NCBI GenBank assembly: GCA_965238305.1
Contig: CBDEHK010000001.1
Location: 3,224,001 to 3,288,000 of the forward strand
Source of the DNA: CBDCGJ01 sp965238305
Lineage (GTDB): Bacteria > Pseudomonadota > Alphaproteobacteria > GCA-2731375
Length of the DNA: 64,000 bases
Direction of reading: 5' to 3'
The position numbers were made by a program, and so were the translations under genes. Under the pieces are notes generated by a model that made no database searches, had not been told where the DNA came from, and worked only from the letters and a program-made list of their open reading frames with translations. Below, piece by piece: positions 34,290 to 41,995 of the stretch. Position 1 is the first letter of the stretch. Each line of letters starts with the position of its first letter.

Positions 34290-34823
34290 TTATTTCTTTT
34301 TACCTTCTTTACGGAAGATATATTCATCCACATATTTGACGCCCTTGCCTTTGTACGGCTCCGGCTTGCGATAGGCGCGGATTTCAGCCGCAACCTGGCC
34401 AACAACCTGGGCACTGATGCCACTGACCTTAATTGCCGTCGGGCGCTCGCATTCGATGGTGATGCCTTCTGGAATAGGAAATTCGATGTCATGACTGTAG
34501 CCAAGTTGCAGATTAAGGAACTTCCCTTTTACTGCAGCCCGATAGCCGACGCCGACAAGTTCAAGCTTTTTCTCAAATCCTTCAGTAACACCGGTCACTA
34601 GATTCTGCGCCAAGGAACGTTGCATGCCCCACATCGAACGGGCGCGTTTGCTATCGCCACGCGGATTGATCGTGATGACATTGTCTTTATGTTCCACGAC
34701 CACGTCATCGACGAAGGTCATAGCGAGTTCACCTTTTTTACCCTTTACCGTCAGGTCAGCGCCATCGAGTTTGACTTCGACGCCGTCCGGGATGGCAACG
34801 GGTACTTTTCCAATTCGTGACAT
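34290..34823 (-). CDS. rplF: 50S ribosomal protein L6
   Basis: A 177-residue L6 with two repeated domains, located near the sarcin-ricin loop and factor-binding site. Recognised by MSRIGKVPVAIPDGVEV, LELVGVGYRAAVKGKFLNLQ and the C-terminal RKPEPYKGKGVKYVDEYIFR. Length and ends are standard. Confidence 0.98.
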   Translation of the reverse strand: MSRIGKVPVAIPDGVEVKLDGADLTVKGKKGELAMTFVDDVVVEHKDNVITINPRGDSKRARSMWGMQRSLAQNLVTGVTEGFEKKLELVGVGYRAAVKGKFLNLQLGYSHDIEFPIPEGITIECERPTAIKVSGISAQVVGQVAAEIRAYRKPEPYKGKGVKYVDEYIFRKEGKKK

Positions 34824-34832
34824 CGATGCCTC

Positions 34833-35231
34833 CTAAAATACCTGGCAGATCACTTCGCCGCCGACCTTCTCGTCACGTGCTTCGGTATCGGACATCACAC
34901 CTTTCGGCGTTGACAGGATCGAAATCCCCAAACCGTTACTGACACGCGGCAAGTCGCGGATCGAAGAATATACCCGACGGCCGGGTTTCGAGACCCGTTG
35001 GATATATTTGATCACTGGCTGACCTTCGTGATACTTCAATTCAATATTCAATTCTGCTTTGCCGCGATCGTAATCAGTGCGCGAGAAACCACGGATGTAG
35101 CCTTCTCGCTGCAGCACGTTCAGAACATTTTCCCGCAACTTCGAGGCCGGCGATAAGATCGCCGACTTACGTGCCTGCTGGCCGTTACGAATGCGGGTTA
35201 GCATATCCCCAATGGGATCAGTCATAGACAT
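34833..35231 (-). CDS. rpsH: 30S ribosomal protein S8
   Basis: A 132-residue S8 that binds 16S rRNA helix 21; in E. coli it represses the spc operon by binding its own mRNA near rplE. Sequence marks are MSMTDPIGDMLTRIRNGQQA, YIKVSKPGRR-like RVSKPGRRVYSSIRDLPRVS and GISILSTPKGVMSDTEA. Normal length. Confidence 0.98.
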   Translation of the reverse strand: MSMTDPIGDMLTRIRNGQQARKSAILSPASKLRENVLNVLQREGYIRGFSRTDYDRGKAELNIELKYHEGQPVIKYIQRVSKPGRRVYSSIRDLPRVSNGLGISILSTPKGVMSDTEARDEKVGGEVICQVF

Positions 35232-35243
35232 ATAACCGTCTCC

Positions 35244-35549
35244 TCACCAACTCGACTTCACAAGGCCTGGGACCAAACCCTGGGAGCCCAGTTCACGAAG
35301 TGCAATACGTGACATTTTGAATTTCCGATAGTAAGCACGCGGACGTCCACTGATTTCACAACGATTACGAACGCGTGTAGGCGCTGCATTTCGTGGAATT
35401 TCAGCCAATTTCAGTCGAGCTGCAAACTGCTCTTCCAAGGGCAAGCTTTTGTCGTTCGCAATAGCGAGCAACGCATTCCGTTTAGCCGCATATTTTTGGA
35501 CGAGCCGAACCCGCCGCTTGTTCTTTTCGATGGCGCTTTTCTTGGCCAT
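35244..35549 (-). CDS. rpsN: 30S ribosomal protein S14 (zinc-independent form)
   Basis: A 101-residue long-form S14 lacking the CxxC pairs of the zinc-binding form; only one cysteine remains in TRVRNRCEISGRPRAYYRKF. The N-terminal half (KKSAIEKNKRRVRLVQKYAA) and C-terminal FKMSRIALRELGSQGLVPGL are typical. It lies in the 30S head. Conventional spc position between rplE and rpsH. Confidence 0.98.
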   Translation of the reverse strand: MAKKSAIEKNKRRVRLVQKYAAKRNALLAIANDKSLPLEEQFAARLKLAEIPRNAAPTRVRNRCEISGRPRAYYRKFKMSRIALRELGSQGLVPGLVKSSW

Positions 35550-35572
35550 ATCTCAGAACCTCCGAATTTCTC

Positions 35573-36130
35573 TTATCTCGAGAACGGCATATTGAAACCG
35601 CTGAGAAGCTCTTGTGCTTCTTCGTCAGTTTCTGCCGTCGTGCAAATTACAATATCCATACCGCGGATCGTGGAGACGTCGTCGTAGTTGATTTCCGGAA
35701 ACACTAATTGTTCCTTTAATCCCATGGCGTAGTTACCGCGACCATCAAAACTTTTTCCCGAGACACCGCGAAAGTCTCGCACACGGGGTAGCGCGATGGT
35801 GACTAAGCGGTCGAGAAATTCGTACATCTTATCGCGACGCAAGGTCACTTTGCAGCCAACCGACATCCCTTCGCGAAGTTTAAAGGTCGCAATCGACTGC
35901 TTCGCTTTCGTGATGACTGGTTTTTGGCCAGAAATTTTCGCCAGTTCTTCAGCAGCGGTTTCCACGGCCTTGCGATCCAGCACACCGGCGCCAACGCCCA
36001 TGTTCAATACGATTTTATCCAGTTTCGGGATTTGATTTTCGTTTGCATAAGCAAACTTTTCCATCAATTGGCCCCGAACCACGTCAACATATTGTTGTTT
36101 AAGCCGTGGATTTGTTTGTGCGTCAGACAT
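35573..36130 (-). CDS. rplE: 50S ribosomal protein L5
   Basis: A 185-residue 5S rRNA-binding protein of the central protuberance. Marks include KLDKIVLNMGVGAGVLDRKA, SGQKPVITKAKQSIATFKLR, and the C-terminal LVFPEINYDDVSTIRGMDIV. Its start overlaps the end of rplX by 8 bases, suggesting translational coupling. Confidence 0.98.
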   Translation of the reverse strand: MSDAQTNPRLKQQYVDVVRGQLMEKFAYANENQIPKLDKIVLNMGVGAGVLDRKAVETAAEELAKISGQKPVITKAKQSIATFKLREGMSVGCKVTLRRDKMYEFLDRLVTIALPRVRDFRGVSGKSFDGRGNYAMGLKEQLVFPEINYDDVSTIRGMDIVICTTAETDEEAQELLSGFNMPFSR

Positions 36131-36446
36131 CGATAACCTCGCCGGAACGCTTGGCGTACCGCACCTTGCGGCCGTCCTCCAAGAACTTGTACCCTATCTT
36201 GGTCGGTTGTCCGTCCTTTGGATCCGCCACAGATAGATTTGAAATATGAACCGGGGCTTCCTTTTCGACGATGCCGCCAGGGGTTTCGCGGGACGGCTTT
36301 GTGTGCCGTTTGACCACGTTTACACCTTCAACAATCGCTTTGTTTTCAGCCCGCAGGACCCGAAGCACCCGACCGGTTTTGCCTTTATCACGACCACTTG
36401 TGACAACGACGCTATCTTCTCGTTTAACTTTGTATTTCACGACCAT
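36123..36446 (-). CDS. rplX: 50S ribosomal protein L24
   Basis: A 107-residue KOW-domain protein that initiates large-subunit assembly: VVKYKVKREDSVVVTSGRDK, GKTGRVLRVLRAENKAIVEG and VNVVKRHTKPSRETPGGIVE. The reading frame opens with GTG (36449) then ATG (36446); the ATG overlaps the rplN stop as TGATG and is chosen. The 3' end overlaps rplE by 8 bases. Confidence 0.96.
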   Translation of the reverse strand: MVVKYKVKREDSVVVTSGRDKGKTGRVLRVLRAENKAIVEGVNVVKRHTKPSRETPGGIVEKEAPVHISNLSVADPKDGQPTKIGYKFLEDGRKVRYAKRSGEVIDV

Positions 36447-36814
36447 CACAACACCTCAGGTGCAAGAGAGATAATCTTCATGTGATTTTTTCCTCTGAGC
36501 TCACGCGTCACAGGGCCAAAAATACGTGTTCCGATCGGCTCTCCGGTATCACTGATCAACACAGCAGCGTTACTATCAAAACGGATTGCAGAGCCATCCG
36601 GACGCTGCATGTCCTTTTTGATGCGAACGATTACGGCTTTGCGAACATCACCTTTTTTCACCCGACCACGCGGAATAGCTTCCTTCACGGTGACGACGAT
36701 GGTGTCGCCGATTGATGCGAAGCGACGTTTCGAGCCGCCGAGCACTTTGATGCATTGGACTTTCCGGGCCCCGGAATTGTCCGCAACTTCCAACATGGAT
36801 TCTGTTTGAATCAT
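36446..36814 (-). CDS. rplN: 50S ribosomal protein L14
   Basis: A 122-residue L14, an intersubunit bridge protein and the docking site for the silencing factor RsfS. MIQTESMLEVADNSGARKVQ, VKKGDVRKAVIVRIKKDMQR and the C-terminal RGKNHMKIISLAPEVL are diagnostic. Normal length; its stop is shared with the rplX start as TGATG. Confidence 0.98.
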   Translation of the reverse strand: MIQTESMLEVADNSGARKVQCIKVLGGSKRRFASIGDTIVVTVKEAIPRGRVKKGDVRKAVIVRIKKDMQRPDGSAIRFDSNAAVLISDTGEPIGTRIFGPVTRELRGKNHMKIISLAPEVL

Positions 36815-36836
36815 GACTTCAGTTCCTCACGCCGGC

Positions 36837-37076
36837 CTATGCCGCATCTTCCGGGAGAATTTCCCAGTTTTTTAACTTCGAAACCGGACGGCACTCACGA
36901 ATGCGTACCTTGTCACCGATTTTGTGTTTGTTCTCCGGGTCATGCGCGTGTAAGCGCTTCGACTTCCGGATAAACTTTTTGTAAAGCGGGTGCATGACAC
37001 GCCGATCGACACGTACAACAACGGTCTGTTCGGATTTGTCTGAAACCACCACGCCTTGCAGGATTCGCCTTGGCAT
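36837..37076 (-). CDS. rpsQ: 30S ribosomal protein S17
   Basis: A 79-residue OB-fold protein, an early binder of the 16S 5' domain. The sequence MPRRILQGVVVSDKSEQTVV, VRVDRRVMHPLYKKFIRKSK and IGDKVRIRECRPVSKLKNWE is typical. It lies between rpmC (9 bases) and rplN (22 bases). Confidence 0.98.
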   Translation of the reverse strand: MPRRILQGVVVSDKSEQTVVVRVDRRVMHPLYKKFIRKSKRLHAHDPENKHKIGDKVRIRECRPVSKLKNWEILPEDAA

Positions 37077-37085
37077 ATCTTTCTC

Positions 37086-37286
37086 CTACGCGCTTGCTAC
37101 TTGGCTCAAGCGTTGCAACACCGTTTTTACGCGCGCGATATCGCGGCGTACTTGACGGATACGGGCAGTATTTTCCAGCTGTCCAGTTGCGCCCTGAAAC
37201 CTCAGGTTAAATTGCTCTTTCTTCAAGTCGAGCAACTTGTCATTCAATTGATCCGCGGTCTGGCCGCGGAGCTCTTCCGCTTTCAT
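37086..37286 (-). CDS. rpmC: 50S ribosomal protein L29
   Basis: A 66-residue helical hairpin protein at the exit tunnel, part of the docking area for SRP and trigger factor together with L23. MKAEELRGQTADQLNDKLLD and KKEQFNLRFQGATGQLENTA match the family. It starts 3 bases after the rplP stop. Confidence 0.97.
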   Translation of the reverse strand: MKAEELRGQTADQLNDKLLDLKKEQFNLRFQGATGQLENTARIRQVRRDIARVKTVLQRLSQVASA

Positions 37287-37289
37287 GGC

Positions 37290-37709
37290 CTATACGTCTC
37301 CTCCGATACGGGTGACAAAGCGTGTTTTGATCGGCAACTTCGCTGCCGCCAATTCACAGGCCCGTCGGGCCACTTCCAGGCTCACACCGTCAATTTCAAA
37401 CATGATCCGACCAGGTTTTACCTTAGCGCACCAGAATTCTGGTGTTCCTTTACCCTTACCCATCCGCACTTCAGTCGGTTTTTTCGACACCGGCACATCA
37501 GGAAAAATACGGATCCAGACTTTCCCGGTCCGACGCATATGGCGAACCATGGCGCGACGTGCGGCTTCTATTTGGCGAGCCGTAATCCGGGACGGTTCTA
37601 CCGCCTTCATTCCGTAAGCGCCAAAATTAAGGGCAGTCCCGCCTTTGGCGTTACCGTGAATGCGCCCTTTATGCGCCTTTCTGAATTTTGTTCGTTTTGG
37701 TTGCAGCAT
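37290..37709 (-). CDS. rplP: 50S ribosomal protein L16
   Basis: A 139-residue L16 contacting the A-site tRNA elbow. MLQPKRTKFRKAHKGRIHGN, KGGTALNFGAYGMKAVEPSR and RMGKGKGTPEFWCAKVKPGR are diagnostic. It follows rpsC by 47 bases, the order rpsC-rplP-rpmC being invariant in S10 clusters. Confidence 0.98.
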   Translation of the reverse strand: MLQPKRTKFRKAHKGRIHGNAKGGTALNFGAYGMKAVEPSRITARQIEAARRAMVRHMRRTGKVWIRIFPDVPVSKKPTEVRMGKGKGTPEFWCAKVKPGRIMFEIDGVSLEVARRACELAAAKLPIKTRFVTRIGGDV

Positions 37710-37756
37710 TGTCTAACCGTTCGTTTAAACGTCTATCTCAAAATACGGTCGCTCAA

Positions 37757-38437
37757 TTAGCGCGACTTTTGACCTTCTTGCGCGCGTTTTTCCTGCGCCA
37801 TCGGATCGTGGTCCATGATTTCACCCTTGAAGATCCAAACCTTGACCCCGCAAGCGCCGTAAGCCGTTCTGGCTGTCGCCGTGCCGTAATCAATTTCGGC
37901 CCGCAAAGTGTGCAACGGCACCCGCCCTTCGCGATATTGTTCGGTTCGGGCAATCTCCGCCCCACCCAAACGACCGCCGCAGGAAATTCGGATCCCCTCC
38001 GCACCCAAACGCATGGCCGATTGCATGGCCCGCTTCATGGCGCGGCGGAAGGCCACCCGACGTTCAAGCTGGTTGGCAATATTTTCAGCCACCAAATTGG
38101 CGTCGATTTCGGGCTTCCGCACCTCTACGATATTAAGATGCACTTCCGAATTGGTCAGTCGGCTCAGTTCCTGGCGAACTCTTTCGATATCCGCACCTTT
38201 TTTGCCGATTACCACGCCCGGACGTGCTGTGTGAATTGTGACGCGGGCTTTTTTCGCCGGCCGTTCGATCACAATCTTGGAAATACCAGCTTGCGCCAGT
38301 CGTTTTTCCAGATATCCGCGAATTTTCAGGTCTTCTTGCAGCATGCCGCCAAAATCTTTTTTGTTGGCATACCAGCGGGAATCCCAGGTCCGATTGATAC
38401 CGACACGTAGGCCGATTGGATTAATTTTTTGACCCAT
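37757..38437 (-). CDS. rpsC: 30S ribosomal protein S3
   Basis: A 226-residue S3 at the mRNA entry channel. MGQKINPIGLRVGINRTWDS, the KH domain (RPGVVIGKKGADIERVRQEL) and RREGRVPLHTLR-like YREGRVPLHTLRAEIDYGTA are all present. It overlaps rplV by a single base (TAATG-type junction). Confidence 0.98.
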   Translation of the reverse strand: MGQKINPIGLRVGINRTWDSRWYANKKDFGGMLQEDLKIRGYLEKRLAQAGISKIVIERPAKKARVTIHTARPGVVIGKKGADIERVRQELSRLTNSEVHLNIVEVRKPEIDANLVAENIANQLERRVAFRRAMKRAMQSAMRLGAEGIRISCGGRLGGAEIARTEQYREGRVPLHTLRAEIDYGTATARTAYGACGVKVWIFKGEIMDHDPMAQEKRAQEGQKSR

Positions 38438-38817
38438 TAGGCCGTCTCCTCACGCTGACGTACAATGATCGTCAGATTGCTCCAAGGCTTCAAAATCTTA
38501 CCGACGCGGCCACGGGCACGCGGACGGAACCGCTTCATTACCAGTGACTTGCCAACATAAGCTTCGGCGACAACCAGTTCGTCGACATCGAGGTCATGGT
38601 TGTTTTCTGCATTTGCAATCGCCGACTGCAGCGTCTTTTTTACATCATTCGCAATGCGGCGTTTGGAGAACGTCAGTTCCGCCAAAGCGGCTTCCGCACT
38701 TTTGCCGCGGATGGACTGTGCCACCAGATTGAGTTTCTGCGGACTGGTACGAACCCGGTTTAACACCGCTTTCGCCGAATTATCGTCCAAGACGCGTTCG
38801 CTTGAGTTTTTGCCCAT
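38437..38817 (-). CDS. rplV: 50S ribosomal protein L22
   Basis: A 126-residue L22 whose beta-hairpin lines the exit tunnel, where macrolide-resistance mutations arise. VRTSPQKLNLVAQSIRGKSA, LTFSKRRIANDVKKTLQSAI and MKRFRPRARGRVGKILKPWS are typical, and no hairpin insertion or deletion is apparent. Confidence 0.98.
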   Translation of the reverse strand: MGKNSSERVLDDNSAKAVLNRVRTSPQKLNLVAQSIRGKSAEAALAELTFSKRRIANDVKKTLQSAIANAENNHDLDVDELVVAEAYVGKSLVMKRFRPRARGRVGKILKPWSNLTIIVRQREETA

Positions 38818-38822
38818 AACGC

Positions 38823-39101
38823 TTAAACCCTCCGAACCTTTTTATCTGCCGCATGGCCGTAATAGGTGCGGGTCGGTGAAAACTCGCCTAACTTATGACC
38901 GACCATGTCTTCGCTAACTAACACCGGCACATGTTTCTGACCGTTATAGACTGCAAATGTCAGACCAACGAATTGCGGCAATATTGTCGACCGGCGCGAC
39001 CAAGTCTTGATCACATCCTTGCGTCCCGATGAACTGACCGCTTCCGCTTTCTTCAGCAGATAACCATCAACAAAAGGACCTTTCCAAACTGAACGAGCCA
39101 C
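38823..39101 (-). CDS. rpsS: 30S ribosomal protein S19
   Basis: A 92-residue S19 of the 30S head, partner of S13. MARSVWKGPFVDGYLLKKAE, KTWSRRSTILPQFVGLTFAV and GHKLGEFSPTRTYYGHAADK are standard. It lies between rplB (11 bases) and rplV (5 bases). Confidence 0.98.
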   Translation of the reverse strand: MARSVWKGPFVDGYLLKKAEAVSSSGRKDVIKTWSRRSTILPQFVGLTFAVYNGQKHVPVLVSEDMVGHKLGEFSPTRTYYGHAADKKVRRV

Positions 39102-39112
39102 GAGCTCTCCTC

Positions 39113-39937
39113 CTACTTCCGTCGCCGCCGAAGGATGTATTTATCCGTCGACTTGTTGCTACGGGTACGTTTACCTTTAGTGGGCTTGCCCCAAGGGGTG
39201 ACCGGATGACGTCCGCCACTGGTCCGACCTTCACCACCACCATGGGGGTGATCGACCGGGTTCATTGCCACACCACGAACCGATGGGCGGACACCCATCC
39301 AACGTTTGCGGCCGGCCTTTCCCAGCTTTATGTTACTGTTATCCGGATTTGACACAGCGCCGATGGTTGCCATGCATTCGGCCCGAACGAGACGTTGTTC
39401 GCCTGAAGTTAGACGCAAGATCGCATAACCTTGATCGCGCCCCACCAATTGAACGTACGAACCGGCGGAACGGGCAATTTGACCACCTTTTTTCGGTTTC
39501 ATCTCGACATTATGGACGATCGTGCCAATCGGCATGTTGGCCAATGGCATGGCGTTGCCCGGCTTAACGTCGACCCGCTCGCCAGCGATCACTTTGGCAC
39601 CAGCGGATAAACGCTGTGGCGCCAAAATGTAAGCTTGCTCACCGTCATCATAAGTGATCAGGGCGATGAAGGCCGACCGATTTGGATCGTATTCCAATCG
39701 CTCAACCGTTGCCGAGACGTCAAATTTGGACCGCTTGAAGTCGATAATACGATAGAGGCGTTTGGCCCCGCCACCACGACGACGCGCGGTTATCCGACCG
39801 GCATTATTGCGGCCACCGGACTTTGTCAGGCCTTTGGTCAGTTTCTTGACCGGGCGACCCTTATGCAGATCGGAACGGTCAACAAGAACAAGACCACGGC
39901 GACCCGGCGTTGTCGGTTTATATTGCTTTAACGCCAT
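39113..39937 (-). CDS. rplB: 50S ribosomal protein L2
   Basis: A 274-residue L2, required for peptidyl transferase and subunit joining. The RNA-binding segment YDPNRSAFIALITYDDGEQA is followed by the conserved VRGVAMNPVDHPHGGGEGRT, whose histidine (of DHPHGGG) lies near the catalytic centre, and GKPTKGKRTRSNKSTDKYIL. Standard length. Confidence 0.98.
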   Translation of the reverse strand: MALKQYKPTTPGRRGLVLVDRSDLHKGRPVKKLTKGLTKSGGRNNAGRITARRRGGGAKRLYRIIDFKRSKFDVSATVERLEYDPNRSAFIALITYDDGEQAYILAPQRLSAGAKVIAGERVDVKPGNAMPLANMPIGTIVHNVEMKPKKGGQIARSAGSYVQLVGRDQGYAILRLTSGEQRLVRAECMATIGAVSNPDNSNIKLGKAGRKRWMGVRPSVRGVAMNPVDHPHGGGEGRTSGGRHPVTPWGKPTKGKRTRSNKSTDKYILRRRRK

Positions 39938-39941
39938 AATC

Positions 39942-40235
39942 CTATACTCCCGTCGTCACGTCGATCATTTCGCCGTCGGCCAACCTAATAATGGCTTTTT
40001 TCCAATCTGAGCGACGACCGGGAACACCGCGAAAACGTTTGGTTTTCCCCTTAACGCGCATCGTATTGACGGCTTTCACTTTAACTTTAAACAATTCTTC
40101 AACAGCAGATTTGATTTCCGGCTTGCTGGCATCCAAACGAACCCGAAAAGTAACCTGGCCATGTTCAGATCCCATGGTCGATTTTTCCGTTACGACCGGA
40201 CCCAAAATGGTGTCGTACATCAGTTCTTTGATCAT
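39942..40235 (-). CDS. rplW: 50S ribosomal protein L23
   Basis: A 97-residue exit-tunnel protein that docks trigger factor and SRP. MYDTILGPVVTEKSTMGSEH, KSAVEELFKVKVKAVNTMRV and GKTKRFRGVPGRRSDWKKAI match. The frame is open to 40292, but the ATG at 40235 overlaps the rplD stop as ATGA and fits the family start, so the 19 upstream codons are excluded. Confidence 0.96.
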   Translation of the reverse strand: MIKELMYDTILGPVVTEKSTMGSEHGQVTFRVRLDASKPEIKSAVEELFKVKVKAVNTMRVKGKTKRFRGVPGRRSDWKKAIIRLADGEMIDVTTGV

Positions 40236-40852
40236 TTGAGGCGCGCCTCCAATTGCTCGACCGCCGCTTTCGTCAGGGCAAGTTTTTTGCACTTCAGAAT
40301 GTCGTACACATTCGCACCCTGGCTGGGCAACAGCGCCACATTCGGTAGGTTCGATGCCGCTAAACGCAGGTTTCCATCAACCTCAGTACCATCGATAATC
40401 AGGATATTCTGCACTTCCAAGCCCATCAGCTTAGCCGCCAAAGTCTTGGTTTTCGGATCATCCAAGGCCGCCGCATCGAGGATCATCAAATCGCCATCAG
40501 CCTGCTTAGAACTCAGCGCGCATTTCAGACCCAATTGGCGTACTTTTTTCGGCAATTTGTGACCATGGTCGCGAACGAGCGGACCAAAAGCGACGCCGCC
40601 ACCACGAAACTGCGGTGCTTTTTTGGTGCTGACACGCGCGCGCCCGGTGCCCTTTTGGCGCCACATTTTCGCCATTGAACCGCGAATTTCACTGCGTTGT
40701 TTGGTTTTGTGATTGCCGGATTGGCGTTTTGCCAACTGCCAGCGCACAACCCGATGCAAGATATCGCGACGAACATCGACACCGAAGATATCTTCGGACA
40801 GGTCAATTTTGCCTGACTTCTTGTTATCGAGGGTTAAGACGTCGGTTTTCAT
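40232..40852 (-). CDS. rplD: 50S ribosomal protein L4
   Basis: A 206-residue L4 that reaches the tunnel constriction; in gammaproteobacteria it represses the S10 operon. The conserved core is SEIRGSMAKMWRQKGTGRAR with VSTKKAPQFRGGGVAFGPLV forming the extended loop. It overlaps rplC upstream and rplW downstream by 4 bases each. Confidence 0.98.
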   Translation of the reverse strand: MKTDVLTLDNKKSGKIDLSEDIFGVDVRRDILHRVVRWQLAKRQSGNHKTKQRSEIRGSMAKMWRQKGTGRARVSTKKAPQFRGGGVAFGPLVRDHGHKLPKKVRQLGLKCALSSKQADGDLMILDAAALDDPKTKTLAAKLMGLEVQNILIIDGTEVDGNLRLAASNLPNVALLPSQGANVYDILKCKKLALTKAAVEQLEARLK

Positions 40853-41640
40853 TTATCTTCGCCTTCCTCAACAGGAGCGTTTTCGACAACCGCCTCTTCG
40901 GCAGCTTCCCCGACGTCAGCCTGCGGCTCTTCTTCAACCGGCGCAGCTTCTTCAGCAGGAGTTTCAACAGTCCGGACAGCGCCTGGGTAAGGTGCGTCAG
41001 CGGGCATCGCTTTCTTCACCGCATCACGGATCAGCACATAACCTTTTTTCGGCCCCGGTACGGCCCCATGGACCAAAAGCAAACCACTCTCGATATCTCT
41101 GCCGACGACTTCCAGATTTTGTGTCGTAATCCGACTAGCACCCATATGGCCAGCCATTTTTTTGCCTTTGAACACCTTGCCCGGATCCTGACACTGACCA
41201 GTCGAACCGTGCGAACGGTGCGAAACCGAGACACCGTGGGTGGCGCGTAAACCAGAGAAACCCCAGCGTTTCATTGCGCCGGCAAAACCTTTACCAATCG
41301 AGGTGCCGGTAACGTCGACTTTTTGCCCGTCGATAAAGTGTTCGGTAATCAGTTCCGAGCCGACGTCTATCAAAGCATCTTCAGAGACACGGAATTCGGC
41401 CAACCGTTGTTTCGGCTCCACTTCCGCTTTTGCGAAGTGGCCGCGCATGGCTTGGCCAACTTTTTTCACCTTCGCAGTCCCAACACCAAGCTGGAGAGCG
41501 TTGTAGCCATCCGTTTCGGTCGTACGCTGGGCGACGACTTGGCAATTATCGACATGCAACAAAGTCACCGGAACATGGGTTCCGTCATCTTTGAGCACTC
41601 GGCTCATGCCGACTTTTTGGGCGATCAATCCAGAACGCAT
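40849..41640 (-). CDS. rplC: 50S ribosomal protein L3 with acidic C-terminal extension
   Basis: A 263-residue L3 whose core (residues 1-210) is standard: MRSGLIAQKVGMSRVLKDDG, GKGFAGAMKRWGFSGLRATH, VSHRSHGSTGQCQDPGKVFK and KKMAGHMGASRITTQNLEVV. It initiates large-subunit assembly and its loop contacts the peptidyl transferase centre. About 45 further residues are Glu/Ala/Val/Pro-rich (for example EEAAPVEEEPQADVGEAAEE) and strongly acidic, longer than E. coli L3 (209 residues). The stop overlaps the rplD start. Confidence 0.97.
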   Translation of the reverse strand: MRSGLIAQKVGMSRVLKDDGTHVPVTLLHVDNCQVVAQRTTETDGYNALQLGVGTAKVKKVGQAMRGHFAKAEVEPKQRLAEFRVSEDALIDVGSELITEHFIDGQKVDVTGTSIGKGFAGAMKRWGFSGLRATHGVSVSHRSHGSTGQCQDPGKVFKGKKMAGHMGASRITTQNLEVVGRDIESGLLLVHGAVPGPKKGYVLIRDAVKKAMPADAPYPGAVRTVETPAEEAAPVEEEPQADVGEAAEEAVVENAPVEEGEDK

Positions 41641-41654
41641 AGGCTTACCCGTCC

Positions 41655-41963
41655 TTAAAGTTTAATTTCCACGTCAACGCCTGCAGCCAAATCCAGCTTC
41701 ATCAAGGCGTCAACGGTTTGCGGTGTCGGATCGACAATATCCAGCAAACGTTTGTGAGTACGAATTTCGAATTGTTCCCGCGATTTTTTATCAATATGCG
41801 GGGATCGAAGAACCGTATACCGCTCAATCTTGGTTGGCAGCGGAATGGGCCCGCGAACTTGCGCGCCGGTTCGGCGCGCGGTATTCGCGATTTCATTGGT
41901 CGCCTGATCGAGCACACGGTGCTCAAACGCTTTCAGGCGAATTCTTATATTTTGGCTATCCAT
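41655..41963 (-). CDS. rpsJ: 30S ribosomal protein S10
   Basis: A 102-residue S10, also NusE, which joins NusB in antitermination and contacts NusG. MDSQNIRIRLKAFEHRVLDQ, GPIPLPTKIERYTVLRSPHI and RTHKRLLDIVDPTPQTVDAL are diagnostic. First gene of the S10 section, 33 bases after tufA, so the str and S10 sections probably run on as one transcript. Confidence 0.98.
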   Translation of the reverse strand: MDSQNIRIRLKAFEHRVLDQATNEIANTARRTGAQVRGPIPLPTKIERYTVLRSPHIDKKSREQFEIRTHKRLLDIVDPTPQTVDALMKLDLAAGVDVEIKL

Positions 41964-41995
41964 GACCAGACCCTTATCTAGCGGTTATCCGTAAA

